In this document: positions 15,790-24,333 of the stretch, piece by piece
How positions within the stretch are numbered: position 1 is the stretch's first letter
Layout: each line of letters begins with the position of its first letter
Assembly (NCBI RefSeq): GCF_035999195.1
Contig: NZ_DASYGY010000004.1
Location: 310,001 to 374,000 of the forward strand
Direction of reading: 5' to 3'
DNA length: 64,000 nucleotides
Source of the DNA: Pseudoxanthomonas sp.
GTDB taxonomy: Bacteria; Pseudomonadota; Gammaproteobacteria; Xanthomonadales; Xanthomonadaceae
Notes under the pieces: generated by a model
Told to the model about the DNA's origin: nothing
The model's database searches: none
The model's input: the letters and a program-made list of their open reading frames with translations, nothing else
Program-made: the position numbers and the translations under genes

Positions 15790-16575
15790 TCAGGACTCCG
15801 TTGGAGGATCGAAGGCGATGGCCAGGCCATGCGCCAGCAGCAGGGCGAACAGCGCGCCGTCATCGGTGTGCGGTGAGGACGCATGCGCCAGGGCGAAGGC
15901 CTCGCCGAGCGCGTGGCCGGCGGCGAGCGCGTCGAGCCAGGCGAGGGCGCCGGCCGGCAGTGCGGTCACCGTGATGTCGAAGGCCGGGCGCGCGACCAGC
16001 ACGTCTTCGGACACGGTGGTGTCGATGTCGTCCAGTCGTGCGTCGGCCAGATCGGTCAGTCCCTGGTGCGCTTGCCACACGGTCAGTGCGGCATGCGACG
16101 CACGTAACCAGGCGCAGGCCGGATGCAGGGTGATGCGCGTACCGGGCAGGCGCGTCGGTGCCTGCAGCAGGGCGTGGTAGGCGGCGTCGGGCAGCGGCAC
16201 GGCATCGGCGGCGTGGTAAGCGCGGATGCGCAGCGCTTCGATGCGCGCCACGTCGGCCAGGCCGGCGACGACGGCGGCCGGCGCGAAGCCGGCGATGAAA
16301 TCGGGGAAGTCCAACGCATAGTCGGTCAGCACCGGTGATCGCGGCGGATCCGCCAGCACGCGTTCGCGCGCCATCGCGCTGAAGAATGTTTCGCCCACCA
16401 GCGCCTGCGTCACCGGAAACGACGCGGCCAGCGCATCGACCAGGCTGACGACGAAGGTGTTGCGGTGGATCGCCAGGCGGCGCACGGCGCGCTCGCCGGC
16501 GACGCTCGCAGGCAAGGTGGCCGCATGCCGCAGCGCGGTCGCGAAGGCGCCGTGCAGGGTGGCCGCGGCGCTCAT
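15790..16575 (-). CDS. bufC: BufC, DNA-binding-domain-like DUF2063 partner of BufB
   Basis: 261 aa from ATG 16575, overlapping the bufB stop by 4 bp (ATGA), so it is coupled. The N-terminal DUF2063 domain begins with LHGAFATALRHAA and LAIHRNTFVVSLVDALAASFPVTQALVGETFFSAMARERVLADPPRSPVLTDYALDFPDFIAGF, which is the family pattern. The C-terminal half is a separate mixed domain ending LLLAHGLAIAFDPP. DUF2063 proteins bind the RiPP precursor and hold it against the MNIO enzyme (BufB), and are needed for modification. Confidence 0.92.
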   Translation of the reverse strand: MSAAATLHGAFATALRHAATLPASVAGERAVRRLAIHRNTFVVSLVDALAASFPVTQALVGETFFSAMARERVLADPPRSPVLTDYALDFPDFIAGFAPAAVVAGLADVARIEALRIRAYHAADAVPLPDAAYHALLQAPTRLPGTRITLHPACAWLRASHAALTVWQAHQGLTDLADARLDDIDTTVSEDVLVARPAFDITVTALPAGALAWLDALAAGHALGEAFALAHASSPHTDDGALFALLLAHGLAIAFDPPTES

Positions 16576-17468
16576 GCTGCGGCGCGCCGCGTGGCGGCGT
16601 CGTCCAAGCACGCCTGCGCCTGCCGCGCCTGTGCGCGCAGGGTGGCGTAGTCGGGCACGTGCGTGTCCCACTCGATCAGCGTGGGCAGCGGCCCGGTGCG
16701 CTTCAGCACATGGCGGTACAGCGACCACACCGCGTCGTCGACCGGTGCGCCATGGTCGTCGATCAGCACCGTCTCGCCGACGGCATCGACATCGCGCGCG
16801 TGGCCGGCCAAGTGGATCTCGCGCACCGAGTGCAGCGGCAGCGCGGCGAGGTAGGCGAGCGGGTCGTGGCCCTGGTTGTGGCAGGACACATGCACGTTGT
16901 TGACGTCCAGCAGCAGCGCGCAGCCGGTGCGCTGCACGATGGCCGACAGCAGGTCGGGCTCGCTGTAGGTGCTGCCGGCGACGGTGAAATAGGTGCTGGG
17001 ATTTTCCAGCAGCAGTTGCAGGCCAAGCTGTTCCTGCACCTGTTCGATGTGGCGGCAGACGCGGGCCAGGCAGGCGGCGTCGTAGCGCAGCGGCAGCAGG
17101 TCGTTGAAGAATCGGCCGTCGTGCGTCGACCACGCCAGGTGTTCGGAGAACACCGCCGGCCGGCAGCGCGCGAGCAGGGCCTGCACGCGCGCCAGGTGGA
17201 CGGTGTCGAGTGGGCTTTCGCCACCCAGCGACAGGCCGACGCCGTGCACCGACAGCGGCAGGCGTTCGCACAGCGCGGACAGGTGCGCGTGTGGCGTGCC
17301 CCCCGCGCCCAGATAGTTTTCCGCATGCACCTCGATGAAACCGGGCGGCTGCGGATCGCCCATCAGCGCATCGAAATGCACCGGCTTGAAACCGATGCCG
17401 GCCTGCGTGGGCAGGCCGGCATCGACCGGGAGACGATCGGTGGCACGGGGAAGGGACGTACGGGTCAC
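16572..17468 (-). CDS. bufB: BufB, DUF692 multinuclear non-heme iron oxidase
   Basis: 298 aa from GTG 17468 with GGAG upstream; longer frames are an artefact of overlap with bufA. TIM-barrel DUF692 motifs are in order: IGFKPVHF, IEVHAENYLG, LSVHGVGLSLGG, SEHLAW, LLLENPSTY, LLLDVNNVHVSCHNQGHDP, EIHLAGH and LIEWDTHVP. The His/Asp/Glu/Asn residues in these blocks are the ligands for two or three irons in MNIO enzymes. In bufferin systems the enzyme converts cysteines of BufA into copper-binding thiooxazoles. The gene is 22 bp downstream of bufA and overlaps bufC by 4 bp. Confidence 0.95.
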   Translation of the reverse strand: MTRTSLPRATDRLPVDAGLPTQAGIGFKPVHFDALMGDPQPPGFIEVHAENYLGAGGTPHAHLSALCERLPLSVHGVGLSLGGESPLDTVHLARVQALLARCRPAVFSEHLAWSTHDGRFFNDLLPLRYDAACLARVCRHIEQVQEQLGLQLLLENPSTYFTVAGSTYSEPDLLSAIVQRTGCALLLDVNNVHVSCHNQGHDPLAYLAALPLHSVREIHLAGHARDVDAVGETVLIDDHGAPVDDAVWSLYRHVLKRTGPLPTLIEWDTHVPDYATLRAQARQAQACLDDAATRRAAA

Positions 17469-17490
17469 CGTCGCATCTCCGGCGTCGCGA

Positions 17491-17811
17491 TCAACCGGCC
17501 TTGGCGGGCTTGGGCGTGAACGCCGCCAGCTGGCCGAAGCCGGTCGGCGAGGTCTTCGACGGCATCTTGGTGCAGGTACCGGCCGGCACGTACTTCCACG
17601 CGTTGGCCTGGTAGTCGGTCTTGGAGGTGCCGGCACAGGTGGTGCCGGGGCCGGCGGCGCAATCGTTCTTGCCGGCCAGGGCCACGCCGTAGCAGCGTTC
17701 CTTGGCGGCCTTGTCGGCGGCGGAGGCGGGCGTGGCGCCCATGGCCAGGGCCGAACCGAGGGCGGCGGCGAGGGCGAAGGCGGGAACAGCGGAAGCGAAG
17801 GGGCTCGACAT
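17491..17811 (-). CDS. bufA: BufA1, bufferin precursor (DUF2282)
   Basis: 106 aa from ATG 17811 with AGGAGA 8 nt upstream. Signal peptide to about residue 32 (ATPASA-AD), then the core ERCYGVALAGKNDCAAG, TTCAG and YVPAGTC. The four cysteines at 40, 51, 59 and 80 match the DUF2282 bufferin pattern, in which two are post-translationally modified and the rest disulfide-bonded (known for the family; not shown here). The product would be exported and sequester copper in the periplasm. It is first in the operon and directly under the SigF-type promoter. Confidence 0.95.
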   Translation of the reverse strand: MSSPFASAVPAFALAAALGSALAMGATPASAADKAAKERCYGVALAGKNDCAAGPGTTCAGTSKTDYQANAWKYVPAGTCTKMPSKTSPTGFGQLAAFTPKPAKAG

Positions 17812-17877
17812 CGGGAAGTCTCCTGTAGGTGGACCGGAGGGGCCGGCACCGTGCCGGATGTCCCTCTCGCAGAAGAC

Positions 17878-17903
17878 TTCGCGCGCAGTGCGGAAAAGGT
17901 TAC
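17878..17903 (-). promoter_or_regulatory. SigF-type ECF promoter upstream of bufA
   Basis: Read on the minus strand: GTAACC (17903-17898), a 16-nt spacer, and CGAA (17881-17878). This exactly fits the consensus described for Caulobacter SigF-dependent genes (GTAACC-N16-CGAA). The -10 element lies about 67 nt from the bufA start. It is the only such site I noticed between the operon and the divergent kinase stop. That the encoded sigma uses it is an inference. Confidence 0.8.
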
Positions 17904-17927
17904 GTCCGCCGTCGCGCGGCGATGCCG

Positions 17928-20798
17928 TCACTCGGCGAGGGCGATGCGGCCGGTGCGCTCGAACGCGGCCAGGGTGGCGCGGATCGACTCGGTATCGGCA
18001 TGCGCGGGGCCGGAGGTGGCGAGGCTGTGCGCCAGCGCCTTGTCCAGCCAGATGCGTGCCTGCGCGCGGTCGCCGCGTCGCACGGCCAGGTCCGCGCGCA
18101 GCACCAGCACCTGTCCGAGCATCCTGCGCTGCGCCGGTGTGCTCTGCCAGTTCGGCAGCGTGGACAGCAGGTCGGACAGGCGCGCCCCGGCGCGGTTCAG
18201 ATCGCCCTCGCGCAGCGCCAGCTCGGCGTCGAGGTGTTCGTTGAGCAGGCGCCAGCCGAAGTCCGGCGTGTAGGCGCGCAGCAGCACGCGGTTTTCCTCC
18301 AGCAGGCGGCGCGCCTGCGCGAGGTCGCCGGGACGGTCGCGTTCCATCAGCGCCTCGGCCAGGGTGACGCGGTGAGAGGCCGGCACCGGCAGGCCGCTGC
18401 GCCGGCTCTGCACCAGGGTGGCGTGCAACTGGCCGATGACGTCTTCCACCTGCTGCCGGCGCGCGGCCGGCGTGGCGGCCGGCAGCGTCAGCAGGCGGCG
18501 CGCCAGCATCGATTCCATCCGCAGCACGTCGGCGTGGTCCGGCGGGTAGGTCGCGCGCAGGATGGCATCGGCGCGGCGCAGCAGGGCGGTGCCGTCGCTC
18601 GTGCTGGCCGGGTCCAGCATCGACGCCAGCGCACGCACGCGCAGCACGTCGGCGTATTCCGGGTGCTGCTCGCCGAAATCGCGGCGGACGATGGCTTCGG
18701 CGCGTTCGATCGCGGCGAGGCAGGGCTCGAACTGGCCGCGCACGCAGTCGCCGTGCGCGAGCAGGCGCCAGCTGCGGCCGACCAGCGGATGCTCATCGCC
18801 CAGCAGGCGACGGTAGTCGGCCAGCACCTGCGTGGCGGCAGCGTGGCCTTCTTCCATGCGGCCCTGCGTCATCAGCGCGTGGGCGGCCAGCAGGCGCGCC
18901 GCGTGCGCCACCAGCGGCGCGTGATCGCGCGACAGGCGGATGGCGGCCTGCAGGTCGGTATCGGCGTCGGCGAAGCGCATCAGCCGGAGTGCCCACTCGC
19001 CGCGCAGGGTCCGCAGCTCGGCCTGCGCGGTCGCGTCGCCGCTGCCCTCGGCCAGGGCCAGCGCCTGCTGAAGGGAGCGGTCGGCGTCGGCGTGCTGCAT
19101 GCGGTGCCACTGGCTGCGCGCCTGTTCGGTCAGCAGCTGCAACCGGGTGGCGACCGCGGTGTCGTCGTCCGCTGCGGCCAACGCCTGCTCCGCCACGCGG
19201 CCGGCCTCCACCGGTTTGCCCTGCAGGTTGAGCAGCGCGGCCAGCGTGGCGGCGGTGTTCGCGGGATCGTCGCGCTGCAGCGTGCCGGCTTCGCGCGCCA
19301 GCGCCGTGGCCCGCGTGTAGTCGCCGACGGCCATGTAGTTGCGCGCCAGGATCGCCAGGCCGCGCGCCTGCACGTTGGGATGGTCCTGCAGGTCGAGCGC
19401 GCGCATGCGCCGTTCGGCGTCGGCCAGCAGCTGCTGCGAGGACATCGGCGTGGCGCTCAGGCCGGACAGGGTGGCGGTGCCGACCGTCTGTTCGAACACC
19501 TGCGACAGCGCGCGGGCTTCGGCCGCTTCGTGCGCCAGGTGCCGGGCGTGCCAGACCGCGCCGCCGCCACCGGCCACCAGCAGCGCCACGCAGGTACCGA
19601 CGATCGTGGTCGCGATGGGGTGGCGCATCACCGCGCGGCCCAGCCGGTACGCCAGTCCACCGGCGCGGGCCTGCACCGGCCGGGTCTGCAGCCAGGCCTG
19701 CAGGTCCGCGCGCAGGGCGGCGACCGTGGGATAGCGCGCTTGCGGCTGCGGCGCGGTGGCACGCAGCGCGATGGCGTCCAGATCGCCTGCCAGGCGCCGC
19801 GCCAGCACCGCCGCCGAGCGCGCGCCGCGCGCGCGCGCGGCCTGGACCGTGACGGTCGCGGCCAGGTCGGACATCGGCGGCGGTGCCGCATCGCCGTCGG
19901 GCGCCGGCCCCTGCACCCACTGCAGCGGCGAGCGGTCGTGCGGCAGCAGGCCGCCGAGCAGCGAGTACATCATCCTGCCCAGCGACCACACATCGGCGGT
20001 CACCTGCGGTGCGGTCGCCGTCAGCGCCTCCGGCGCCGTGTAGCCCTGCGACATGGCCAGCCGCGGCACGCTGCCGGGCGCGGTCAGCGATGCGGTCAGG
20101 CCGAAGTCCAGCAACTGCACCTGACCGTCGTGCGTGACCATCACGTTGGACGGCTTGATGTCCTGGTGCAGCACCTGCTCGGCATGCGCGTAGACCAGCG
20201 CGTCGCAGGCCTGCACCAGCAGCGCCACCCGCTTGCGCAGGTTGGCGCGGCGGCGGTCGCACCAGACGTCGATCGGGTCGCCCTGGATGTAGCGCATGGC
20301 GAACCAGGGGTTGCCGCTGCCGTCCACCCCGCCGTCGATCAGCGGGGCGATGCCGGGATGTTCCAGCGCGGCCAGCGTCTCGCGCTCGCGCAGGAAGCTG
20401 GCCACCAGCGCCGGCGAGGACAGCTCGCGGCGGATGCACTTGATCGCCACGCGCTGCCGGTACTGGCCGTCGGCGCGCTGCGCTTCGTACACGGTGCCCA
20501 TGCCGCCGATGCTGACCACGCGGTCGATCCGCCACGGCCCCAAGCGCTGGCCCAACAGCGGGTCGTGGGCATGCGCCGCGGACGCTGCCCGGGTCGCCAG
20601 CGTGTCCGGGATCCGGTCCAGCAGGTCCGGTTGCTCACCGCCATCCAGCGCCGCGTCCGACGCCAGCAGCCGGTGCAGCACCCTGTGGGTGTCCGGATCC
20701 GACTGCGCCAGCGACGCCAGCGCTTCGGCCCGGACTGCCGGTGCGAGCGTGAGGTAGTCGTCGAACAGCGCCAGGGCGCGGACGGCGGACGTGCTCAT
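17928..20798 (-). CDS. Ser/Thr protein kinase with C-terminal TPR-like domain (copy 1)
   Basis: 956 aa from ATG 20798. An N-terminal 60-residue module (ALALFDDYLTLAP...HRVLHRLLASDAAL) is followed by the kinase: IGGMGTVYEA (97-106), K120, HQDIKPSN (211-218, HQD replacing HRD), DFG (231-233) and APE. A single membrane helix at about 410-430 is followed by 500 residues of helical repeats rich in alanine and leucine. The kinase should be cytoplasmic and the repeat domain external. Its closest relative in the window is at 38106. Family members partner with ECF43-type sigma factors; the nearest one is at 46004. Confidence 0.92.
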   Translation of the reverse strand: MSTSAVRALALFDDYLTLAPAVRAEALASLAQSDPDTHRVLHRLLASDAALDGGEQPDLLDRIPDTLATRAASAAHAHDPLLGQRLGPWRIDRVVSIGGMGTVYEAQRADGQYRQRVAIKCIRRELSSPALVASFLRERETLAALEHPGIAPLIDGGVDGSGNPWFAMRYIQGDPIDVWCDRRRANLRKRVALLVQACDALVYAHAEQVLHQDIKPSNVMVTHDGQVQLLDFGLTASLTAPGSVPRLAMSQGYTAPEALTATAPQVTADVWSLGRMMYSLLGGLLPHDRSPLQWVQGPAPDGDAAPPPMSDLAATVTVQAARARGARSAAVLARRLAGDLDAIALRATAPQPQARYPTVAALRADLQAWLQTRPVQARAGGLAYRLGRAVMRHPIATTIVGTCVALLVAGGGGAVWHARHLAHEAAEARALSQVFEQTVGTATLSGLSATPMSSQQLLADAERRMRALDLQDHPNVQARGLAILARNYMAVGDYTRATALAREAGTLQRDDPANTAATLAALLNLQGKPVEAGRVAEQALAAADDDTAVATRLQLLTEQARSQWHRMQHADADRSLQQALALAEGSGDATAQAELRTLRGEWALRLMRFADADTDLQAAIRLSRDHAPLVAHAARLLAAHALMTQGRMEEGHAAATQVLADYRRLLGDEHPLVGRSWRLLAHGDCVRGQFEPCLAAIERAEAIVRRDFGEQHPEYADVLRVRALASMLDPASTSDGTALLRRADAILRATYPPDHADVLRMESMLARRLLTLPAATPAARRQQVEDVIGQLHATLVQSRRSGLPVPASHRVTLAEALMERDRPGDLAQARRLLEENRVLLRAYTPDFGWRLLNEHLDAELALREGDLNRAGARLSDLLSTLPNWQSTPAQRRMLGQVLVLRADLAVRRGDRAQARIWLDKALAHSLATSGPAHADTESIRATLAAFERTGRIALAE

Positions 20799-21081
20799 GC
20801 GCTGGCCCGGCGGTGGCGCCGCGTCCTGGCGACGGCGCGGGCGGTGGACGCAGGACGGGGACGGACGACCGGCATGCAACGACTCCCTCGGCCGACAGAC
20901 GAACGGATGGCCTCCAGTGAGGGGATCGCTGCGCGGCCGGTCGACAGGACGTGGGCCGATGCCGGACGGCGCGTGCTGGTACCGGTCTCACATTGGTGCT
21001 AAACAGGTCCGGTGGGAACGCGGCGTGGCGGCATTCCGCCACCCGCCGCGGGGACCGGCGCGGCGTCCAGGAGGGAACGGC

Positions 21082-21861
21082 ATGGCGATCATCCGCTGCG
21101 GTTGGATACTGGCAGGGCTGGCGTGGGTGGCGCCGGCGACGGCGCACGCGCAGGACACGCAGGACGACGCCTGGACGTTCCGGCTCACGCCGTACGTGTG
21201 GGGCTCGTCGACCGAGGGCACCTTCGCGCACGCGCGCCTGCCGGTGACCCTGCGGACGTCCAAGAGCTTCCGCGACTCGCTGGAAGAACTCGACGCCGGC
21301 GCGATGGGCGCCTTCGAGGCACGCAGGGGCCGCCACGGCCTGCTGCTGGACGGCCAGTTCGCCAAGCTCTCCACCACGGTCCACGTGCCGGTCGCCGGTG
21401 CCGCCCTGCCGGTGCGCCTGAAGACGCGCACCACCAGCGGGCTGGTGGCCTGGCGCTACGGTCTGGTGGAACGCGAGCGTTCGCACCTGGACCTGGTGGC
21501 CGGCGTGCGCGTGTGGTCCGCGCGCGTGCGCATGGCCTACGCCGTGCCGGTACCGACTCCGCCACCGATTCCGCAGCAGTACGCAGGCGAGCAGTCGCAC
21601 CGCTGGGTGGATGCGCAGGTCGGCCTGAAGGGGCGCCATGGATTCGGCAACGGCATGTTCGTCGGTGGCTGGGTCCTGGCCGGCGCCGGCGAGTCCGACC
21701 TGTCCACCGACCTGATGCTGCTGGCCGGCTACGACCTCAACGAACGCCTCGCGGTGATCGCCGGCTACCGGCGGTTGTCGACCGACTTCGAGACCGGCGG
21801 CGGCTTCCGCTTCGACACCACGATGCAGGGCCCGGGCCTGGGCGTGGAATACCGGTTCTGA
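21082..21861 (+). CDS. Outer-membrane beta-barrel protein, unknown function
   Basis: 259 aa from ATG 21082 with GGAGGGAACGG upstream. A signal peptide ends at ATAHAQ-D. The remainder alternates 8-12 residue amphipathic strands (TPYVWGSSTEG, LLLDGQFAKLS, GLVAWRYGLVE, LDLVAGVRVWSARVRMAY) and ends in the terminal aromatic signature GVEYRF, typical of outer-membrane barrels with a C-terminal phenylalanine. It is unlike named porins. A proline-rich loop (PVPTPPPIPQQ) lies in the middle. It is followed 24 bp later by the M20 peptidase gene and may be transcribed with it. Confidence 0.8.
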   Translation: MAIIRCGWILAGLAWVAPATAHAQDTQDDAWTFRLTPYVWGSSTEGTFAHARLPVTLRTSKSFRDSLEELDAGAMGAFEARRGRHGLLLDGQFAKLSTTVHVPVAGAALPVRLKTRTTSGLVAWRYGLVERERSHLDLVAGVRVWSARVRMAYAVPVPTPPPIPQQYAGEQSHRWVDAQVGLKGRHGFGNGMFVGGWVLAGAGESDLSTDLMLLAGYDLNERLAVIAGYRRLSTDFETGGGFRFDTTMQGPGLGVEYRF

Positions 21862-21885
21862 TCGCTTTCGCACAGGAGTGATGCC

Positions 21886-23166
21886 ATGCAGATCGCACGT
21901 ACCGCGTTGCAGTCCACGGTGTTGATGCTGCTTGCCGCAGGTGTCGGCGCGTCGGCCCGGGCCGCGCAGGCCGACACGGCGCTGAGGGATGCGGCGACGC
22001 AGGCGCAGCCGGCGGTGATCGAAACGCTGCGCGCGCTGGTGACGACCGAATCCGGTTCGACCGACCACGAAGGCGTCGACACGCTGATGACGTACCTGGA
22101 CACGCGGCTGCGCGCGCTGGATGCCCGGGTCGACCGCCTGCCCTCCGCCACCGGCGGCCCGGACCTGGTACGAGGCGTGTTCACCGGCAACGGCGCACTG
22201 AAGGTGATGCTGATCGCCCATGCCGACACGGTGTACGACCGCGGCATCCTGGCACGCGAACCCTACCAACAGAAAGGCAACCTGCTGTACGGACCCGGCA
22301 TCGCCGACGACAAGGGCGGTATCGCCGTGATCCTGCATGCGTTGGCGCTGCTGAAGGCGCGCGGCTGGACCGATTACGCCACCGTCACCGTGCTGTTCAA
22401 TCCGGACGAGGAAATCGGCTCGCCCGGATCCGGCGAGACCATCGCCACGCTCGCCGCCGACCACGACGTGGTGCTGTCGTTCGAGCCGTCACCGGCCAAG
22501 GCGGTGATCGAACACGAAGGCGTGCTGTTGAGCGCGGCCGGCACCTCGCAGGTGCGGATGACGGTGCAGGGCCTGTCCGCGCACGCCGGCGCCGCGCCCG
22601 AGCAGGGCCGCAACGCATTGCTGGAACTGGCGCACCAGGTGGTGCAGACGAAGGACGTGGCGGCCGGCGTGCCCGGCGCGCAGCTCAACTGGACCACCGC
22701 CAGTGCCGGCACCGCGCGCAACCAGATTCCCGAGCGTGCCGAGGCCGGCGGCGACGTGCGGGTGATGCAGGCCGACAGCAACGAGAAGCTGCTCGCGGCG
22801 CTGCAGGCGAAGGTGAAGGAGCGTCCGCTGGTGCCCGACACCACCACGACGGTGACGCTGGAGCCGCTGCGACCGATCTACGTGGCCGGCGACCGCGGCC
22901 GCGCGCTGGCCGACCTGGCCCGCGACATCTACGCCGAACTCGACGGCCGGCGGCTGCTGATGCATCCCACCACCAACGGCGGCACCGATGCCGGCTTCGC
23001 GGGGCGCTCCGGCAAGGCCGCGGTGCTGGAAGGGCTGGGCCTGGCGGGCTGGGGCTACCACGCGCGCAACGAATACATCGAGATCGATTCCATCCCGCCG
23101 CGCCTGTATCTGGCGTCGCGGATGCTGATCGAACTGGGCCGACGCGCGCATGCGGCGACGCCGTGA
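21886..23166 (+). CDS. M20-family zinc carboxypeptidase, glutamate carboxypeptidase type
   Basis: 426 aa with a signal peptide (AGVGASARA-A), so periplasmic. M20 motifs: MLIAHADTVY (metal His and catalytic Asp), GPGIADDKGGIA (bridging Asp), NPDEEIGSPGS (catalytic Glu and metal Glu), SFEPS and the C-terminal metal His in GYHARNEYI. A lid domain, GTSQVRMTVQGLSAHAGAAPEQGRNALLELA, lies in the middle. It matches carboxypeptidase G2, which removes C-terminal glutamate from N-acylated substrates such as folates. Substrate is inferred. RBS AGGAGTG precedes ATG 21886, 24 bp after the barrel gene. Confidence 0.92.
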   Translation: MQIARTALQSTVLMLLAAGVGASARAAQADTALRDAATQAQPAVIETLRALVTTESGSTDHEGVDTLMTYLDTRLRALDARVDRLPSATGGPDLVRGVFTGNGALKVMLIAHADTVYDRGILAREPYQQKGNLLYGPGIADDKGGIAVILHALALLKARGWTDYATVTVLFNPDEEIGSPGSGETIATLAADHDVVLSFEPSPAKAVIEHEGVLLSAAGTSQVRMTVQGLSAHAGAAPEQGRNALLELAHQVVQTKDVAAGVPGAQLNWTTASAGTARNQIPERAEAGGDVRVMQADSNEKLLAALQAKVKERPLVPDTTTTVTLEPLRPIYVAGDRGRALADLARDIYAELDGRRLLMHPTTNGGTDAGFAGRSGKAAVLEGLGLAGWGYHARNEYIEIDSIPPRLYLASRMLIELGRRAHAATP

Positions 23167-23222
23167 CGCGACGCATACACGGCGCGGCCTAGGCTGGGGC
23201 CTTTCCTGACGGAGCGCCCCAC

Positions 23223-23423
23223 ATGAACGCCTCGACCCGCGAAGAGGTCATCCTGCAACTCGACCGCGTGGATACCGCGCTTGAAGCCCCCGAGGCCGAC
23301 AAGGCCGCGATCCTGCAGGAGGCGCTGGACTGGCTGGCCGACCATCCGCCCGAAAAGGCCGCCGATTCGCTGTACTACCGCGAACGCCTGCAGGTGATCC
23401 GCGAGCGGCATGGGGCGAAGTGA
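23223..23423 (+). CDS. Small helical protein, paralogue of the pseudogene at 41092
   Basis: 66 aa with GGAGCG upstream of ATG 23223. Almost entirely helical: NASTREEVILQLDRVDTAL, a short acidic loop, then ILQEALDWLADHPPEKAADSLYYRERLQVIRERHG. No signal or membrane segment. A frameshifted relative with the same upstream TTTCCTGnnGGAGCG context lies at 41092-41303, so the gene and its leader were copied together. The function is unknown. Confidence 0.65.
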   Translation: MNASTREEVILQLDRVDTALEAPEADKAAILQEALDWLADHPPEKAADSLYYRERLQVIRERHGAK

Positions 23424-23544
23424 TGTTGGCCGTATCGCGCAACGGCGGCTTGTGACGTGCTTGAACGCGCCATGCAGTGAATCGGGTCCCTTTCGCGGCA
23501 GAGTGTGAGCCAGCCAGTACGCCCGCTTGCTGAGCAGGTCGAGT

Positions 23545-23571
23545 GTTGCGTGATGCGCAACATGGTATGCT
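23545..23571 (+). promoter_or_regulatory. higBA operator palindrome and -10 element
   Basis: A perfect palindrome, GTTGCG-TGATG-CGCAAC (23545-23561), is followed by TATGCT (23566-23571) as a -10. The predicted start of transcription is at or next to the GTG of higB (23578), so the message may be leaderless. The palindrome is a natural HigA operator, inferred from position. Confidence 0.6.
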
Positions 23572-23577
23572 GGCAAC

Positions 23578-23856
23578 GTGATCAAATCGTTCCGGCACAA
23601 AGGCCTGCGGAAGCTCTTTGAGACCTGGAGCACCTCCGGCGTGCAGGCCAGCCATGCCAAACGGCTTCGCATGCAGCTTGCTGCCCTGGACACGGCGCAG
23701 GTCGTCGAGGATATGGACATTCCCGGGTTCCGGCTGCATCCGCTCAAGGGACCCATGCGCGGACGCTGGTCCATTACGGTCAATGGCAATTGGCGACTGA
23801 CGTTCGGGTTCCAGGATGGGAACGCCTACGTCCTGGACTATGAGGACTATCACTGA
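23578..23856 (+). CDS. higB: HigB/GraT-type RelE-superfamily toxin
   Basis: 92 aa starting at GTG 23578. HigB pattern: IKSFRHKGLRKLFETW, HAKRLRMQLAALDTAQVVEDMDIPGFRLHPLKGPMRGRWSITVNGNWRLTFGFQDGNAYVLDYEDYH. The invariant HPLKG, GRWSI and NWRLTF segments and the closing DYEDYH that carries the catalytic-site residues of this ribosome-dependent mRNA endonuclease are all present. The stop overlaps the start of higA (TGATG), the usual toxin-first arrangement of higBA. Confidence 0.95.
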   Translation: MIKSFRHKGLRKLFETWSTSGVQASHAKRLRMQLAALDTAQVVEDMDIPGFRLHPLKGPMRGRWSITVNGNWRLTFGFQDGNAYVLDYEDYH

Positions 23857-24149
23857 TGGCCATGTACAACCCGCCGCATCCCGGCGAGTTCATCACCGAG
23901 ATTTACCTCGAGCCGCATGGCGTCAGCGGGCGCGAGCTTGCGGAAAAACTGGATGTGGCCGCTTCCACGCTCAGCCGCATCCTCAAGGGTACGAGCCGTG
24001 TCACTCCCGAGATGGCACTCCGCCTGTCCAAGGCGGTGGGCCGCTCTCCCGAGAGCTGGCTTGCCATGCAGGATGCCCATGATCTGTGGGTGGCCCGGCA
24101 ACATGTCGACCTGAAGCGCGTGGGCAAGCTCAAGCTCTCCGCTGCCTGA
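23856..24149 (+). CDS. higA: HigA-type XRE antitoxin
   Basis: 97 aa starting at ATG 23856 inside the toxin stop. Opens MYNPPHPGEFITEIYLEPHGVS and continues with a helix-turn-helix: GRELAEKLDVAASTLSRILKGTSRVTPEMALRLSKAVGRSPESWLAMQ. The C-terminus (HDLWVARQHVDLKRVGKL) is the dimerisation tail. It neutralises HigB and represses the operon, probably through the palindrome at 23545. Confidence 0.95.
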   Translation: MAMYNPPHPGEFITEIYLEPHGVSGRELAEKLDVAASTLSRILKGTSRVTPEMALRLSKAVGRSPESWLAMQDAHDLWVARQHVDLKRVGKLKLSAA

Positions 24150-24333
24150 CCTTTTCAGTCGAGCCCCCGCCGATGCCGGAGCGGGCATGACCGCCTCGCG
24201 CGGTTGCGGGACATGTCGACCTGCCCGCATGGCCGCCCCGCGCAGGCGCCTGCGTGTCACCAGGAGATCCCGCGATACGTGCGGCCGGCCAGGCCGGTCG
24301 TTGCACGGGACCCGCCCGCCTGCCCGCAACCGG

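Noticed and set aside
17829..21002. Long plus-strand open frame opposite the kinase gene
   Set aside because: It is an antisense shadow of the high-GC kinase; composition is Gln/Arg/Ala-rich with no domain, and the minus-strand protein has all kinase motifs.
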